From JAPORK01 sp026710285 (GTDB lineage: Bacteria; Pseudomonadota; Gammaproteobacteria; Pseudomonadales; Endozoicomonadaceae): a DNA stretch of 64,000 nucleotides. Shown one piece after another: positions 42,086 to 52,300 of this stretch. The notes beneath the pieces were generated by a model that had not been told where the DNA came from, did no database searches, and worked only from the letters and a program-made list of their open reading frames with translations. A program made the position numbers and the translations under genes. Within the stretch, counting starts at the first letter, position 1. Each line of letters opens with the position of its first letter. The stretch lies in the NCBI GenBank assembly GCA_965201045.1, contig OZ241746.1, positions 1,736,001 to 1,800,000 on the forward strand. The letters run 5' to 3'.

Positions 42086-43471
42086 TTACGGCTTGCAGGG
42101 TAGAAACCTGACTCCTCCCCGAGGTCGTCCTGTTTTGAGTTCATAATCCTGCATCTTTACCTCTCCAGAGTGCTCCATAAAAAGTCGCCACTTTAGTGGT
42201 AAATAAAGTTTATTTTTAATACTATCAGCCTGCCAAGGCGGTAATCTGTCAATTTCAGTAGATGGGTGAGTTTTTCTTATTACGTATTTTGCTGCATCCT
42301 GGAGCGGAGGGTTTGACATTAACTTTTCCAGTGCAGGCAAATCTTCAACCAGAATGTATTTGCAGATTCTGTCTTCTTTTGTTTTTTCAAACACAAAACG
42401 TCTTTTTCCTGAAGGATACTGCTCAATAAAATAGTGATTCATTTCGTCTGATTTTAAAAACTGCAATAACGTTATAAAAACATTAAATCCAGACCAATAT
42501 GCTTCAGATATGTTGGACTTAGTGTCGTAAATTTCTTTATTTTCATTGCTGATACAAGAATTAATCCCTGTTTCCTGAGATGAAGAGGATGTATTTAATT
42601 CTTCAAAATTATTGCTGTATTTCTCAAAAGCCCACTCTAAGGCTGACAAATGCTCTGGATTGTTTGTGTCAAAAACAGCGCCTTTTTTAACCAAAAGTTC
42701 TATAACAGAAACAAAATCTTCATATCCATACTTCATATAATAAATTAAAGCTGTCCGATCACTTAGATCTTTTATGTTTACATCTGCTCCCATTTCAACC
42801 AGAGCAATTAAAGCTTTTGGATGATTGTTCATTGCCGCATGTATTAAAGCTGTGCAATCAGTTGAATCTTGTATATTCAGATTGATCCCTGTTCCAGCCA
42901 GAGATATTACAGTTTCTGAATAACCGTTTGATGCTGCAAACATTAACGCTGTCTTGCCATCTTTATTTGTAGCATTTATTTTAGCTCCATTATTAACAAG
43001 AAGAACCACAGTTTGTGTATGTCCTCCATCTGCTGCATACATCAGAGCTGTGCAATGGTCATTATTTTTTGCCTCTACATCAGCTCCTCTTTTTATTAAA
43101 TAGCTCACAATCTGGATATTTCCATACTTTGCAGCAACCATAAGAGGAGTTTCATAATAATCATATTTTTTGAGGTCATTATAGAATTCTGTGTTGATAT
43201 CAAAATCTTCACTCCCCTCTATTAATCGCTCAACAGCAGTGTTATCACCTGCTTCTAAGGCTTTAAGAAGACCGGCAGGACTACCTGCAAAAGAATTTGT
43301 ACAAAAAAATAGCAATAGAAGGTAAAAGGAACAGGACGGTTTTTTTACTATTTTACCAGATCTGAAAAAAAAACCTGTTGCTCTTAAATAATAGGAGATA
43401 AAGTTTTTTATGCAAAATAAATGACAAATATTAAATAAAAACAAAAGTTTAGAAAGAAATTTTATCTGCAT
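42086..43471 (-). CDS. Secreted ankyrin-repeat protein with a transposon-derived tail
   Basis: A 461-residue protein. After a long N-region with two hydrophobic stretches, the likely signal sequence is FYLLLLFFCTNSFAGSPAG near residue 50-65. About six ankyrin repeats occupy residues 95-280 (TPLMVAAKYGNIQIVSYLIK, TALMYAADGGHTQTVVLLVN, and so on). A C-terminal region of about 180 residues has no recognised domain. The last residues, LKTGRPRGGVRFLPCKP, lie in DNA that looks like the end of an IS200/IS605 tnpB gene and its terminal hairpin, so the original C-terminus was probably replaced by insertion. It is embedded between RHS genes on the same strand and shares the secreted-ankyrin plan with the gene at 189-1331. 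Host-directed scaffold or effector (inferred). Confidence 0.8.
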   Translation of the reverse strand: MQIKFLSKLLFLFNICHLFCIKNFISYYLRATGFFFRSGKIVKKPSCSFYLLLLFFCTNSFAGSPAGLLKALEAGDNTAVERLIEGSEDFDINTEFYNDLKKYDYYETPLMVAAKYGNIQIVSYLIKRGADVEAKNNDHCTALMYAADGGHTQTVVLLVNNGAKINATNKDGKTALMFAASNGYSETVISLAGTGINLNIQDSTDCTALIHAAMNNHPKALIALVEMGADVNIKDLSDRTALIYYMKYGYEDFVSVIELLVKKGAVFDTNNPEHLSALEWAFEKYSNNFEELNTSSSSQETGINSCISNENKEIYDTKSNISEAYWSGFNVFITLLQFLKSDEMNHYFIEQYPSGKRRFVFEKTKEDRICKYILVEDLPALEKLMSNPPLQDAAKYVIRKTHPSTEIDRLPPWQADSIKNKLYLPLKWRLFMEHSGEVKMQDYELKTGRPRGGVRFLPCKP

Positions 43472-43642
43472 ACCTAATATAAATCCCTGAAAAATTCAGC
43501 AAGCAATTAACCTGAACAGTCATAATTTAATTTTTAAAATAGATTAACAAAACAACATTTGTTGTAAGGTTAAGCAGAATAGTCATTAATTTTTAATAAG
43601 TAAAGAATTTACAAAGTAAAGAATTTACAAAAAGCTTTATAC

Positions 43643-46600
43643 TTAGCCCCAGAAACCATAATGCTTTAAAAACATTATAGCACTCACTTCCAAAGGACCT
43701 GCATCACCCATAACCATATTATCTACATAATATTTAAAATCAATTCTATCAGCATCATGCTCTTGTGCTTGTAATACGTACATAGACCAGCTTTTTTTAT
43801 ACTCCTGGTTTGCCTTAAAATTACTCATATAATAAATAAAACCGATAAATTTTTTTCTGTCTGCACGAGTTTGCCCTATAACAATAGCCTCCGATCCGTC
43901 AGGTAGGATACTTTCAAGTCTGATTGCTGGTTCATACAATTGAAAGTCACCAAAGGATTTTACTATTGTTTCAAGCATATCATCATACTCTGATTGTAAT
44001 CTTATACCTGCCTTTATCTGCTTTTCCGTTCTTAATAAATCATAAAGTAAATCTGTGTCTATTGATTCTGTTGTGTTGAGTGCAATACCCAGGAGTGCTG
44101 GTATATCAGTGCGCGTCATATCTCCTGCAAGATTTTTAAAATAACAGTTCCAAATAATATTCATATCTAACTGATTTTCTATTGAGATATAGGTATGAGG
44201 ATTCACTCCAACAGGCATTCTTCCTACATCATCATCTGCAACAAAATGCCACATTTCCATAACTACTATTTTTTTTTCAAGACTTGCAAGTCTTTTAACC
44301 AAAGAAGTTCCTGCACTGGCAATGCCTGTGCAGGCTGTAGCCAGTGTGACCGCAGCATCGATACCACCGACAATTGCACCGGCTATATTAAGTCCTTTGT
44401 TGGGTGTAGCTGCAGATGCAATAAAAACACCGTTTATACCAGCTGTATAACCTGCAGTTGCAGCGGTTAATAATGTTGGAGCGCCTTCAGCTACAAGTGC
44501 AGCAACAGTCGCAACAGTGCTTAACCCCATCATCACAGTGGTTCCGGTAATCATTGCCCATTTGCGATGCAGGGCTGCGAAGCCCAGGGTTCCTGCATAA
44601 TTGAGTACACCGAATACATTCCCCAGCCAGTGTGGTATATTACCGGAAGGGTCGGTATTCATGATGGGATTATTGCTTCCAAAGGCATAACCACCACTCG
44701 CTGGATCTTCACTGGTAAAACAGCGCTGAGCTGGATTATAGACTCTATGACCAGCACCTAAAAATTGCCAGCCTGTAGCAGGATCTGTTTGTTCACCATC
44801 AAACCCCTGTAAAGTCTGTTGATATAATGGTAAGTCAGCAGATTTTGGTATGCTGTTCCAAACCATACCGTAGGGGCTGTAAATATTAAGCTGACTTAAA
44901 TGATAGTTACATTTATTTGTCTTTGTTAGTATACCGGTAATATCACCTTTGTAATTTTTTTCGTAATACTCATGGACAATGCCATCGATAATTTTAGCTG
45001 CTCCCAAATAATCAACTGTATGTAATTTATTACCAGAATTATAAAATTTTTCACCGACCAGATGTTTAATCACATAAATCAGATAACGGATATTACCGGT
45101 TGCTGTAACAGCTTTGACCTCTTTGCCACTGCCGCCATAAACGTAATGGCTGTGTTGTCCTTTCGGTGTGGTAACATCAGTTATCTGATTAAATGCATTA
45201 TACATCAACAGATTTTCTTCACTATCAGAAATCATGTTGCCAGATACGTCATAGGAAAGTGAATGTACCGCTGGCTGTTCACTGTTCCACTGTGTATTAA
45301 TTTGTTGCAGGCGTAACGGTGTTTTAATAAAATAGTGATAAGTAATTATTTTTCTTAAAGTTTTCTTTTGATCTGCATCTGTTAGCTGTTCATTAAGCTG
45401 AGTTAGCCTGTTAAGTGTATTAAAAGTATAGGACTGTCTGGTAATAACAGGCGCCTGCTTTAAGCCTGAGCCGGCAAAGTGGGTATCTCTTGGACACAAG
45501 GGTAAACGGGCAGAACCGGTACAACGCATAGTGGTTAAATTATCCAACGGGTCATAGGTATAATGGAGTACTGCCTGCTGATCTTTACTTTCATTCTGTC
45601 TTACAAAAACAATGTTACCAACATTATCATAACGATACTGCCACTGCGATAATACTTTTTCTTCCAGCATGTCAACTATCTTATCCTGCTGGTCATTCTT
45701 GTTATAATGAATAATACGCTGCATACCACTGCCATAACGGGTAGAAACAATACGTGAAAAACCATCATAAACCGGATGGTACAGTAACTGTTTTTTATGA
45801 TTAACGGGCTGATAATACAGATCTCTGATACGTCTAAAAAGATCATAATGTATCTGTATGTTATTACCTGAAAGATTAGTAATACTGATTAACTGGCGGT
45901 TTTGATTATATTTCCATAACAAATGATAATCCGGATATCCATGTTCTCCGGAGTGATTAATCTGCTGTAATTTACCATCATCGCTATAATGATAAGTGGT
46001 GGTTCCGGTTATATCATTTTTTTGAGTAATACGCCTGGACAGATAGTCAAAATTTATTGTTAACAATTGTTGTGTATTGACAGATTTACTGATAGGTAAG
46101 TTTAAATCATTATACTTCCATGATATTATATTTCCTGATGGTGTCGTACTCGTTTTCAATTTACCATCTGTAGTGTAACTATAAAGTGCACGTTTCCCGT
46201 CTTCTTTAGATTGCCACAACAGATCACCGGCTGCATTATATTCAGCTGCATAAAGCAGATATTTACGTTTATCTCTGGCAGGCAATGCCCATTTTTGTAT
46301 AATATGACCGGTTAAGTTGTACACGTTATGCAATGTATCTCCGACAGGATCAATAATATCACTGACCCGACCCCACACATCAAACTGCTTGCGGATGACT
46401 CTGCCTTTAGCATCAGTAACCGAAAAGGCTCTTCCAAAACCGTCATAACGTATTTTAAAAATTTTGGCTTCAGGCAGAAGGTTGCTTTTCAGGCAAAGAT
46501 TTTTAACCGAAACCGGAGCGGTAACGGAAGCAGGTAATATACTTTGAATAACCGGTCTATCCAGTACATTAGCGCGTAATACAGAAATAACTGAATGATG

Positions 46601-49069
46601 CTGATACTTATCCAGATGATAACTAACAATACACCGGTCAGGATTACTATACTTTTTAACAATAGTTTCTCCGTCAGGCAGATAAGCACGGGTCATTTGT
46701 CCGGTTTCATTATAACAAAACCGGGTTGTCATAGGATGAACTATACCCTTGTCATCAGTTGTATAAACGGTTTGATTAATTACACGACCATAACTATCAT
46801 AAGTGATATGTTCTACTGGTCTCCACTGATCAGGTAACATTTTTCCCAGTGCAGATATAGCTTCAGTAAATGTGCTTAGTTGTTTACCGGAACCATCAAA
46901 AATTATTTTTTTTTGTAGACCGTTTGCGGTTGTAAGGATGAGCTGGTTAAGAGATTCTGATACAGTATACTGATAGCGTTCGTTGCTTGCAAAAAGTGTT
47001 CCTGTGGCAAAATCAGTTTGTATCAGGCGCCCCTGGTTATCATAATGATAACGAATAATATTTTTACCTTCGGCATCACGACGGCTAAGTACCTGATTGG
47101 TAAAAAGGCTGATCGTCTCTGATGGTGATTGTCGCCACTGATCATCATTTAATTTAATCATTGAGTAGCTGGTTTTGCTGTAATCATCTGTATTAAAAAA
47201 ATAATAGAAGGTCCTGGTAACAGCTTTCAGTTTTGCATTAACTGGGGTTGTTCCGGTTAAAGTCTGTTGTTGTAATAATCCATAGGTAAAGCTGTTTTGT
47301 TTATCATTATAATAATTATTTATTGTGATAAATTCTTCATTACCTGACTGCATCACTTTTTGTGCCAGCACTAAAATATAACCATCACCATTAATATTAT
47401 ATTGTTTACGATAATAGTTATGTGTGATAACCGGAACTAATCGGAATGATCCTGTTGCTTTATCGGAAGGATAATGGATAACTGATTGAACGGGTGTATT
47501 TAAAGACCACCCGGCAGGTTGTGCCGGACAGGCTGTATTACCATCAACAGGACAATAAATTATTTTGTCTTTTCGTCCGTAAGTATCGGTTGTACTGGTA
47601 AGCCGACCTTCTGAATCATACGACCTTATTTCTTTATTAACAGAAGGATGATCTGAAGAGTTTCCCCATTCCCTGGTAACTACTTTTAGTGGTAAGCTGT
47701 AAGTTGCTGGTAAATCTGCAAAGCTGGTCTGTGAACAACCATCATACTGATCGGTATTACAAAAAAAATTTTGCATTTCTGAAAGTAACTTACCATTTTT
47801 TTTGCTAACTAACTGTGCATTGATTAACAGATGATATTTATTATAAGTTCTAATCTGCTTAATAAGTCCGTTATCTTCTGTCGTTTGATAAGTATAATTT
47901 ACTGGTGCTTCAAACAGAACATCTGTAGCTATGCCTGATAATCGTTCCAACCCTGAGTTAAATCCAAGATAGTTATGTTCATTATGGTTGCTCTGATCAT
48001 ATGCATAGTTAATTACTCTTTCAGGTTGAAAAGATCCAGGATTTATAACTTCTTTGACTACAACACATGAGGCATTTATTCTGCTGTTGTTATTTAATGC
48101 AATTTTCATCGCATTATTGCAATCATAGGTGATATGCTTCTCCATACCGGAAGAGGAACGGAGACTGTTAAGCAGATTGTTATGGTAACTAATATGAAGT
48201 CCCGGGTCTAACTGATTTCTGTTGCTTTGCAAAGTAACTTCACGTAATTCGTTATTAATAAAATACAGATTAATTCTCACTGGTTTGCCATCACTGTCAT
48301 GACTAATTACAGTAAGATAATTTTTGTGCCAGAGCAGGATAATTTTATTACCTTGATCATCGTTTATAGATGTCAGTTGATGTGTTCTTGCCCGGTAAGA
48401 AAAATTAACTCCTCTGCCATTCTGCTGTTCCAGTCTTATTTCGTAGCCCTGATGATTAAGTATTTCCCGTAATCCATTGGTATAGGTAATACGGAAATAA
48501 TTTTTTTTGCTGCCATCGATCTTTAGATCATGCAGTTTATGGTAGCGAGGCCACCAGTGACCACTAAATGTTTTTTGTAAATTAAAACTCTTCCCTTGAG
48601 AAGTAAACAACTGATTACTTTGAGGATTGAAATGAGTCAGATTCCAGCTCCATCCTTTTCCCAGATCATCCGGATTACCTGTGCTGTTGCTATTATAATT
48701 AACTTCCAGGTTAATGTTTGGTCCATGCCCTGTATTGCTGATCAGGCTGCCTGTTTTTATATGAGCAAAAAACAGACCTGTCCGGGGATCTGTCTGAGTG
48801 TTCCATGTTTTCTGAAAATTAAAAGCATTGGACCATAAAGTAGAATTAGCTTTTTCTCCACTAAGTTTTTTGTTTTCATTTTGATTTTTTTTCTGCTCAC
48901 TATTTTTTTGCTGAAATTGTATGGTTGTCTGATGAGTTTTGTATGCAGATGACACTGTAGATATCATCAGACAGAGATGAACAAGTAGAAAAAACAGAAT
49001 AAGAAATACCATTGTACCTGTACGTATATGTTTATAAGATAATATTGACATATGGCATAGATGTTGCAC
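43643..49069 (-). CDS. RHS/YD-repeat protein 3, tip class A
   Basis: An 1,808-residue protein; MSILSYKHIRTGTM at 49051 is the start that matches its paralogues. Signal peptide FLILFFLLVHLCLMISTVSS, the same YD-repeat barrel and the same core (LGAGHRVYNPAQRCFTSEDP). Between the hydrophobic region and the tip it lacks the RIMNVETDGIITG linker found in the others and has LASLEKKIVVMEMWHFVADD instead. The tip (about 1619-1808) is class A, like protein 1 (MTRTDIPALLGIALNTTESI, SEAIVIGQTRADRKKFIGF, MGDAGPLEVSAI). It is more diverged from genes 1 and 2 than they are from each other. No immunity gene lies in the 170-bp gap on its upstream ankyrin-gene side or in the gap to gene 4. Confidence 0.88.
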   Translation of the reverse strand: MQHLCHMSILSYKHIRTGTMVFLILFFLLVHLCLMISTVSSAYKTHQTTIQFQQKNSEQKKNQNENKKLSGEKANSTLWSNAFNFQKTWNTQTDPRTGLFFAHIKTGSLISNTGHGPNINLEVNYNSNSTGNPDDLGKGWSWNLTHFNPQSNQLFTSQGKSFNLQKTFSGHWWPRYHKLHDLKIDGSKKNYFRITYTNGLREILNHQGYEIRLEQQNGRGVNFSYRARTHQLTSINDDQGNKIILLWHKNYLTVISHDSDGKPVRINLYFINNELREVTLQSNRNQLDPGLHISYHNNLLNSLRSSSGMEKHITYDCNNAMKIALNNNSRINASCVVVKEVINPGSFQPERVINYAYDQSNHNEHNYLGFNSGLERLSGIATDVLFEAPVNYTYQTTEDNGLIKQIRTYNKYHLLINAQLVSKKNGKLLSEMQNFFCNTDQYDGCSQTSFADLPATYSLPLKVVTREWGNSSDHPSVNKEIRSYDSEGRLTSTTDTYGRKDKIIYCPVDGNTACPAQPAGWSLNTPVQSVIHYPSDKATGSFRLVPVITHNYYRKQYNINGDGYILVLAQKVMQSGNEEFITINNYYNDKQNSFTYGLLQQQTLTGTTPVNAKLKAVTRTFYYFFNTDDYSKTSYSMIKLNDDQWRQSPSETISLFTNQVLSRRDAEGKNIIRYHYDNQGRLIQTDFATGTLFASNERYQYTVSESLNQLILTTANGLQKKIIFDGSGKQLSTFTEAISALGKMLPDQWRPVEHITYDSYGRVINQTVYTTDDKGIVHPMTTRFCYNETGQMTRAYLPDGETIVKKYSNPDRCIVSYHLDKYQHHSVISVLRANVLDRPVIQSILPASVTAPVSVKNLCLKSNLLPEAKIFKIRYDGFGRAFSVTDAKGRVIRKQFDVWGRVSDIIDPVGDTLHNVYNLTGHIIQKWALPARDKRKYLLYAAEYNAAGDLLWQSKEDGKRALYSYTTDGKLKTSTTPSGNIISWKYNDLNLPISKSVNTQQLLTINFDYLSRRITQKNDITGTTTYHYSDDGKLQQINHSGEHGYPDYHLLWKYNQNRQLISITNLSGNNIQIHYDLFRRIRDLYYQPVNHKKQLLYHPVYDGFSRIVSTRYGSGMQRIIHYNKNDQQDKIVDMLEEKVLSQWQYRYDNVGNIVFVRQNESKDQQAVLHYTYDPLDNLTTMRCTGSARLPLCPRDTHFAGSGLKQAPVITRQSYTFNTLNRLTQLNEQLTDADQKKTLRKIITYHYFIKTPLRLQQINTQWNSEQPAVHSLSYDVSGNMISDSEENLLMYNAFNQITDVTTPKGQHSHYVYGGSGKEVKAVTATGNIRYLIYVIKHLVGEKFYNSGNKLHTVDYLGAAKIIDGIVHEYYEKNYKGDITGILTKTNKCNYHLSQLNIYSPYGMVWNSIPKSADLPLYQQTLQGFDGEQTDPATGWQFLGAGHRVYNPAQRCFTSEDPASGGYAFGSNNPIMNTDPSGNIPHWLGNVFGVLNYAGTLGFAALHRKWAMITGTTVMMGLSTVATVAALVAEGAPTLLTAATAGYTAGINGVFIASAATPNKGLNIAGAIVGGIDAAVTLATACTGIASAGTSLVKRLASLEKKIVVMEMWHFVADDDVGRMPVGVNPHTYISIENQLDMNIIWNCYFKNLAGDMTRTDIPALLGIALNTTESIDTDLLYDLLRTEKQIKAGIRLQSEYDDMLETIVKSFGDFQLYEPAIRLESILPDGSEAIVIGQTRADRKKFIGFIYYMSNFKANQEYKKSWSMYVLQAQEHDADRIDFKYYVDNMVMGDAGPLEVSAIMFLKHYGFWG

Positions 49070-49304
49070 TATAAAATAATTATATAGTTTTAGGCAATAG
49101 AAAAATTTATCTTTCTTAAAAAATATTTTTTAATCTGGCTATCATAAAAAGATTAATTATTTGATTCTGTGAATATGAAATATAGCAGACCAGGTAATAT
49201 AAGAAAACAACCAGTTTGCTTCTGGAAAGTTCAAATAAACGTTGATGTATAGTTTGTAAAAAGCAACACAAGCTTCAGAGCTGTTAGAAATTTTTTAATA
49301 ATAC

Positions 49305-52300
49305 TCAGCTTATAGAAAAGCTATTATGTAAATACATAATAGCAGTTACTTTTAAAGGACCATCATCTCCCATCAATTTTTTATCTGAATGATGTCGAAA
49401 ACGAATATAACTATTTCCCCTCCTGGAAAAAGCCTGATACTTCCGCCAGGCCCACGTTTCACTGGAACCAAAAGAAGGATAATAGATTAAATAGCCTGTA
49501 AATCTTTTTCCTGTTTCTGCCATATATCCTATAACAACAGCACCCAGGTCCGGTGGCAGGACATTCTCAAGATCAACACCATTATATAAGTTAAAATTAC
49601 CAAAGTATTTTGCAATTGCTTCTACTTCGTCATAATACACTTCCTTTGTTATCAGATTTACCTTTACTCTGTTTTCCGCTAATATTAAATCATCCAACAA
49701 TTCTTTATCTATTGGCTGCTTCATTTCGTATGCAATACCCAGCAGAGATGGTATATCAACATAAGTCATTTCTTGTGTATTCTTGCTAAAGTGGGTACTC
49801 CAAATGCTGTTCAGCTCATCTCGATCTTTTATAAACAAAGGCAATGGAGGTGGTTTCCCAACAGGAATGCGTCCTTTGTCATCATCTTCAACAAAATGTC
49901 TTAACTCCATCACTACTCTTCTTGTTTTACGACCTGTAATTATACCATCTGTTTCAACATTCATAATTCTTTTAACCCAAGAATCGCCTGCACTGGCAAT
50001 GCCTATACTAGCTGTAGCCAGTGTAACCGCAGCATCGATACCACCGATAATTGCACCGGCTATATTAAACCCTTTATTAGGTGTGGCTGCAGAGGCAACA
50101 AAAATACCGTTTATACCGACTGCATAACCTGCGGTTGCAGCGGTTAATAATGGTGGAGCACCTTCAGCTACAAGTGTAGCAACAGTCGTAACGATGCTTA
50201 ATCCCATCATCACAGCGGTTCCGGTAATCATTGCCCATCTGCGATGCAGAGCTGCAAAACCGAGGGTTCCTGCATAATTGAGTGCACCGAATACATTCCC
50301 AAGCCAATGTGGTATATTCCCGGAAGGGTCGGTATTCATAATGGGATTATTGCTTCCAAAAGCATAACCACCACCTGCCGGATCTTCACTGGTAAAACAT
50401 CGCTGACCAGGATTGTAGACTCTGTGACCCGCACCCAGGAATTGCCAACCTGTGACAGGATCTGTTTGTTCACCATTAAACCCCTGTAAAGTCTGTTGAT
50501 ATAATGGTAAGACAGCAGGTTCTGGCATGCTGTGCCAGACCATGCCATAAGGGCTATAGATATTGAGCTGGCTTAAATGATAATTACCTTTATTTGTCTT
50601 TGTCAGTATACTGGTAATATCACCTTTGTAATTTTTTTCATAATACTCATGGACAATGCCATCGATAATTTTAGCTGCTCCCAAATAATCAACTGTATGT
50701 AATTTATTACCAGAATTATAAAATTTTTCACCAACCAGATGTTTAATTATATAAATCAAATAACGGATATTACCGGTTTCTGTAACAGCTTTGATCTCTC
50801 TACCACTACCGTCATAAATGTAATGGCTGTGTTGTCCTTTCAGTGTTGTAACATCAGTTATCTGATTAAATACATTATACGTCAAACGATTTTTTTTACT
50901 GTCAGCAATCATGTTACCGGAGATATCATAGGAGAGTGAATGTACCGATGGCTGTTCACTGTTCCACTGTGTGTTGATTTGTTGCAGACGCAATGGTGTT
51001 TTAATAAAATAGTGATAAGAAGTTATTTTTCTTAAAGTTTTATTTTGGTCTGTATCTGTTAACTGTTCGTCAATCTCAGTCAGTCTGTTTAGCGCATTAA
51101 AAGTATATGATTGTCTGTTAATAACAGGCGCCCGCTTTAAGCCTGAACTGGCAAGGCGGGTGTCTCTCGGGCATAAGGGTAAACGGGCAGAACCGGTACA
51201 ACGCATAACAGTTAAATTATCCAGCAGGTCATAGGTATAATCGAGTATTGCCTGCTGATATTTACCTGTACTCTGTCTTGCAAAAACAATATTACCAACA
51301 TTATCATAACGATACTGCCACTGCGACAATACTTTTCCTTCCAGTATGTCAACTATCTTATCCTGCTGATCATTTTCGTTATAGTGAATAATACGCTGCA
51401 TACCACTGCCATAACGGGCAGAAATAAGACGTGAAAAATCATCATAAACTGGATGATACAGTAACTGTTTTTTATGATTAATAGGCTGATAATACAGATC
51501 ACTGATACGTCCAAAAAGATCATAATGTCTCTGTATTTTGTTACCTGAAAGATCAGTAGTACTGATTAACTGTCGGTTTTGATTATATTGCCACTGTAAA
51601 TGATAATCTGGATATCCATGTTCTCCGGAGTGATTAATCTGTTGTAATTTTCCGTCATCGCTATAATGATAAGTAGTGGTTCCGGTAATATCATTTTTTT
51701 GAGTAATATGTCTGGACAGATGGTCAAAATTTATTTTTAACAGTTGTTGTTTATTAACAAACTTACTAATAGGTAAGTTTAAATCATTATACTTCCATGA
51801 AATTATATTTCCTGATGGTGTCGTACTTGTTTTTAATTTACCGTCTGCTGTGTAAGTATACAGCGTCCGTTTTCCATCTTCTTTAGATTGCCATAACAGA
51901 TCACCTGCTGCATTATATTCAGCAGCATAAAGCAGATATTTATGTTTATCTTTGGCAGGCAATGCCCATTTTTGTATAATATGACCGGTTAAGTTGTACA
52001 CGTTATGCAATGTATCTCTGACAGGATCAATAATATCACTGACCCAACCCCAAAAATTAAATTGCTTAGTGGTTACTCTTCCCTTTGCATCAGTAACCGA
52101 AAAAGCTCTACCAAAACCATCATAACGTGTTTTAACGGTTTTGACTTCAGGAAAAAGGTTGCTGTTCAGACAAAGCGTTTTAATTGAATCTGGAATCGTA
52201 ACGGAAGCAGGTAATATGCTCTGTATAACCGGCTTATCTAGTACATTAGCACGTAGTATAGAAATAACTGAATGGTGCTGATACTTATCCAAACGATAAC

